Of a stretch of 33,997 nt of DNA, positions 33,824 to 33,997 are shown one piece after another. The stretch lies in NCBI GenBank assembly GCA_021775095.1, contig JAJFII010000074.1:1-33997 (forward strand). The letters run 5' to 3'. A program made the position numbers and the translations under genes. This stretch comes from Rhodospirillales bacterium (GTDB lineage Bacteria > Pseudomonadota > Alphaproteobacteria > Rhodospirillales > Casp-alpha2). The notes beneath the pieces are model-generated. The model saw nothing but the letters and a program-made list of their open reading frames with translations, searched no databases and had not been told where the DNA came from. How positions within the stretch are numbered: the first letter of the stretch is position 1; each line of letters begins with the position of its first letter.

Positions 33824-33997
33824 TTTAAATTCTCCTTACCTGTGGTGTTCGGGGGCGATCCCCAATCTGTGCGTGCCATCATTTGTGCCATAGGGCGTCG
33901 CCAAAACGCTTTCAGAATTATTCATTTCAGATTCTGACAGCTTTTGCCCATAATCTTTCTTGAAGTTGGCGGGACGATCAGGATCGCAAAATCATGA

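Noticed and set aside
33836-33991. Open minus-strand frame of 51 codons near the right edge
   Set aside because: The only ATG leaves 29 codons without a ribosome site; it may be part of a gene end but nothing confirms it.

Overview
The window looks like a chromosomal segment of an alphaproteobacterium, most likely a Rhodospirillales-type heterotroph. The best support is the run HIG1-domain protein, cobalamin adenosyltransferase, EtfB, EtfA, 3-hydroxybutyryl-CoA dehydrogenase, an order I know from many Alphaproteobacteria. The ethylmalonyl-CoA pathway genes (ccr, mcd, ecm) agree with this. This placement is inferred from gene content; no rRNA or other marker gene is present.

Layout. (1) 165-2210: a large DgcA/N-methylproline-demethylase-like flavin, Fe-S and FAD oxidoreductase. 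(2) 2299-6733, minus strand: HIG1, PduO-type adenosyltransferase, etfB, etfA and hbd, followed by a double NTF2-like gene that appears split in two. (3) 7116-9342: a cold-shock protein, then a long-form leuA with an unusual leader. (4) 9515-13424: a GFA-family protein, a luciferase-like monooxygenase with an RraA-family partner, a LysE exporter and an SDR. (5) 13465-13738: two copies of a GC-rich palindromic repeat, then a small unknown gene. (6) 14265-19413: mcd and ccr on the minus strand, diverging from ecm on the plus strand; the 180-bp gap between ccr and ecm is AT-rich and full of TTACGT dyads. (7) 19528-23926: a small GIY-YIG-like protein, a membrane-anchored methyltransferase, a MITE copy and a large MscS channel. 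(8) 24003-27934: LysR with a divergent DUF4242 gene, a decayed integrase and a class III cyclase with TolB-like and TPR regions. (9) 27957-33823, all minus strand: AhpD-like, VOC, cytochrome P460-like, a second MITE copy, SDR, lumazine-binding/NTF2-like, DUF2652 cyclase-like and a PNPOx-FNR flavoprotein.

How the genes work together. Hbd, Ccr, Ecm and Mcd belong to one acetyl-CoA assimilation route: acetoacetyl-CoA to 3-hydroxybutyryl-CoA, crotonyl-CoA, ethylmalonyl-CoA, methylsuccinyl-CoA and mesaconyl-CoA. The adenosyltransferase makes the adenosylcobalamin that Ecm needs. EtfAB would take electrons from acyl-CoA dehydrogenases such as Mcd. The 28-34 kb set looks like an accessory redox or detoxification cluster of unknown substrate.

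Most notable observations: a roughly 265-bp MITE in two copies, one of which supplies the last residues and stop codon of the P460-like gene; a leuA leader in which leucine codons overlap a perfect complement of the leuA Shine-Dalgarno; the dyad-rich ccr-ecm control region; the split NTF2-like gene; and a P460-like protein whose CxxCH heme motif reads CLGCQ.
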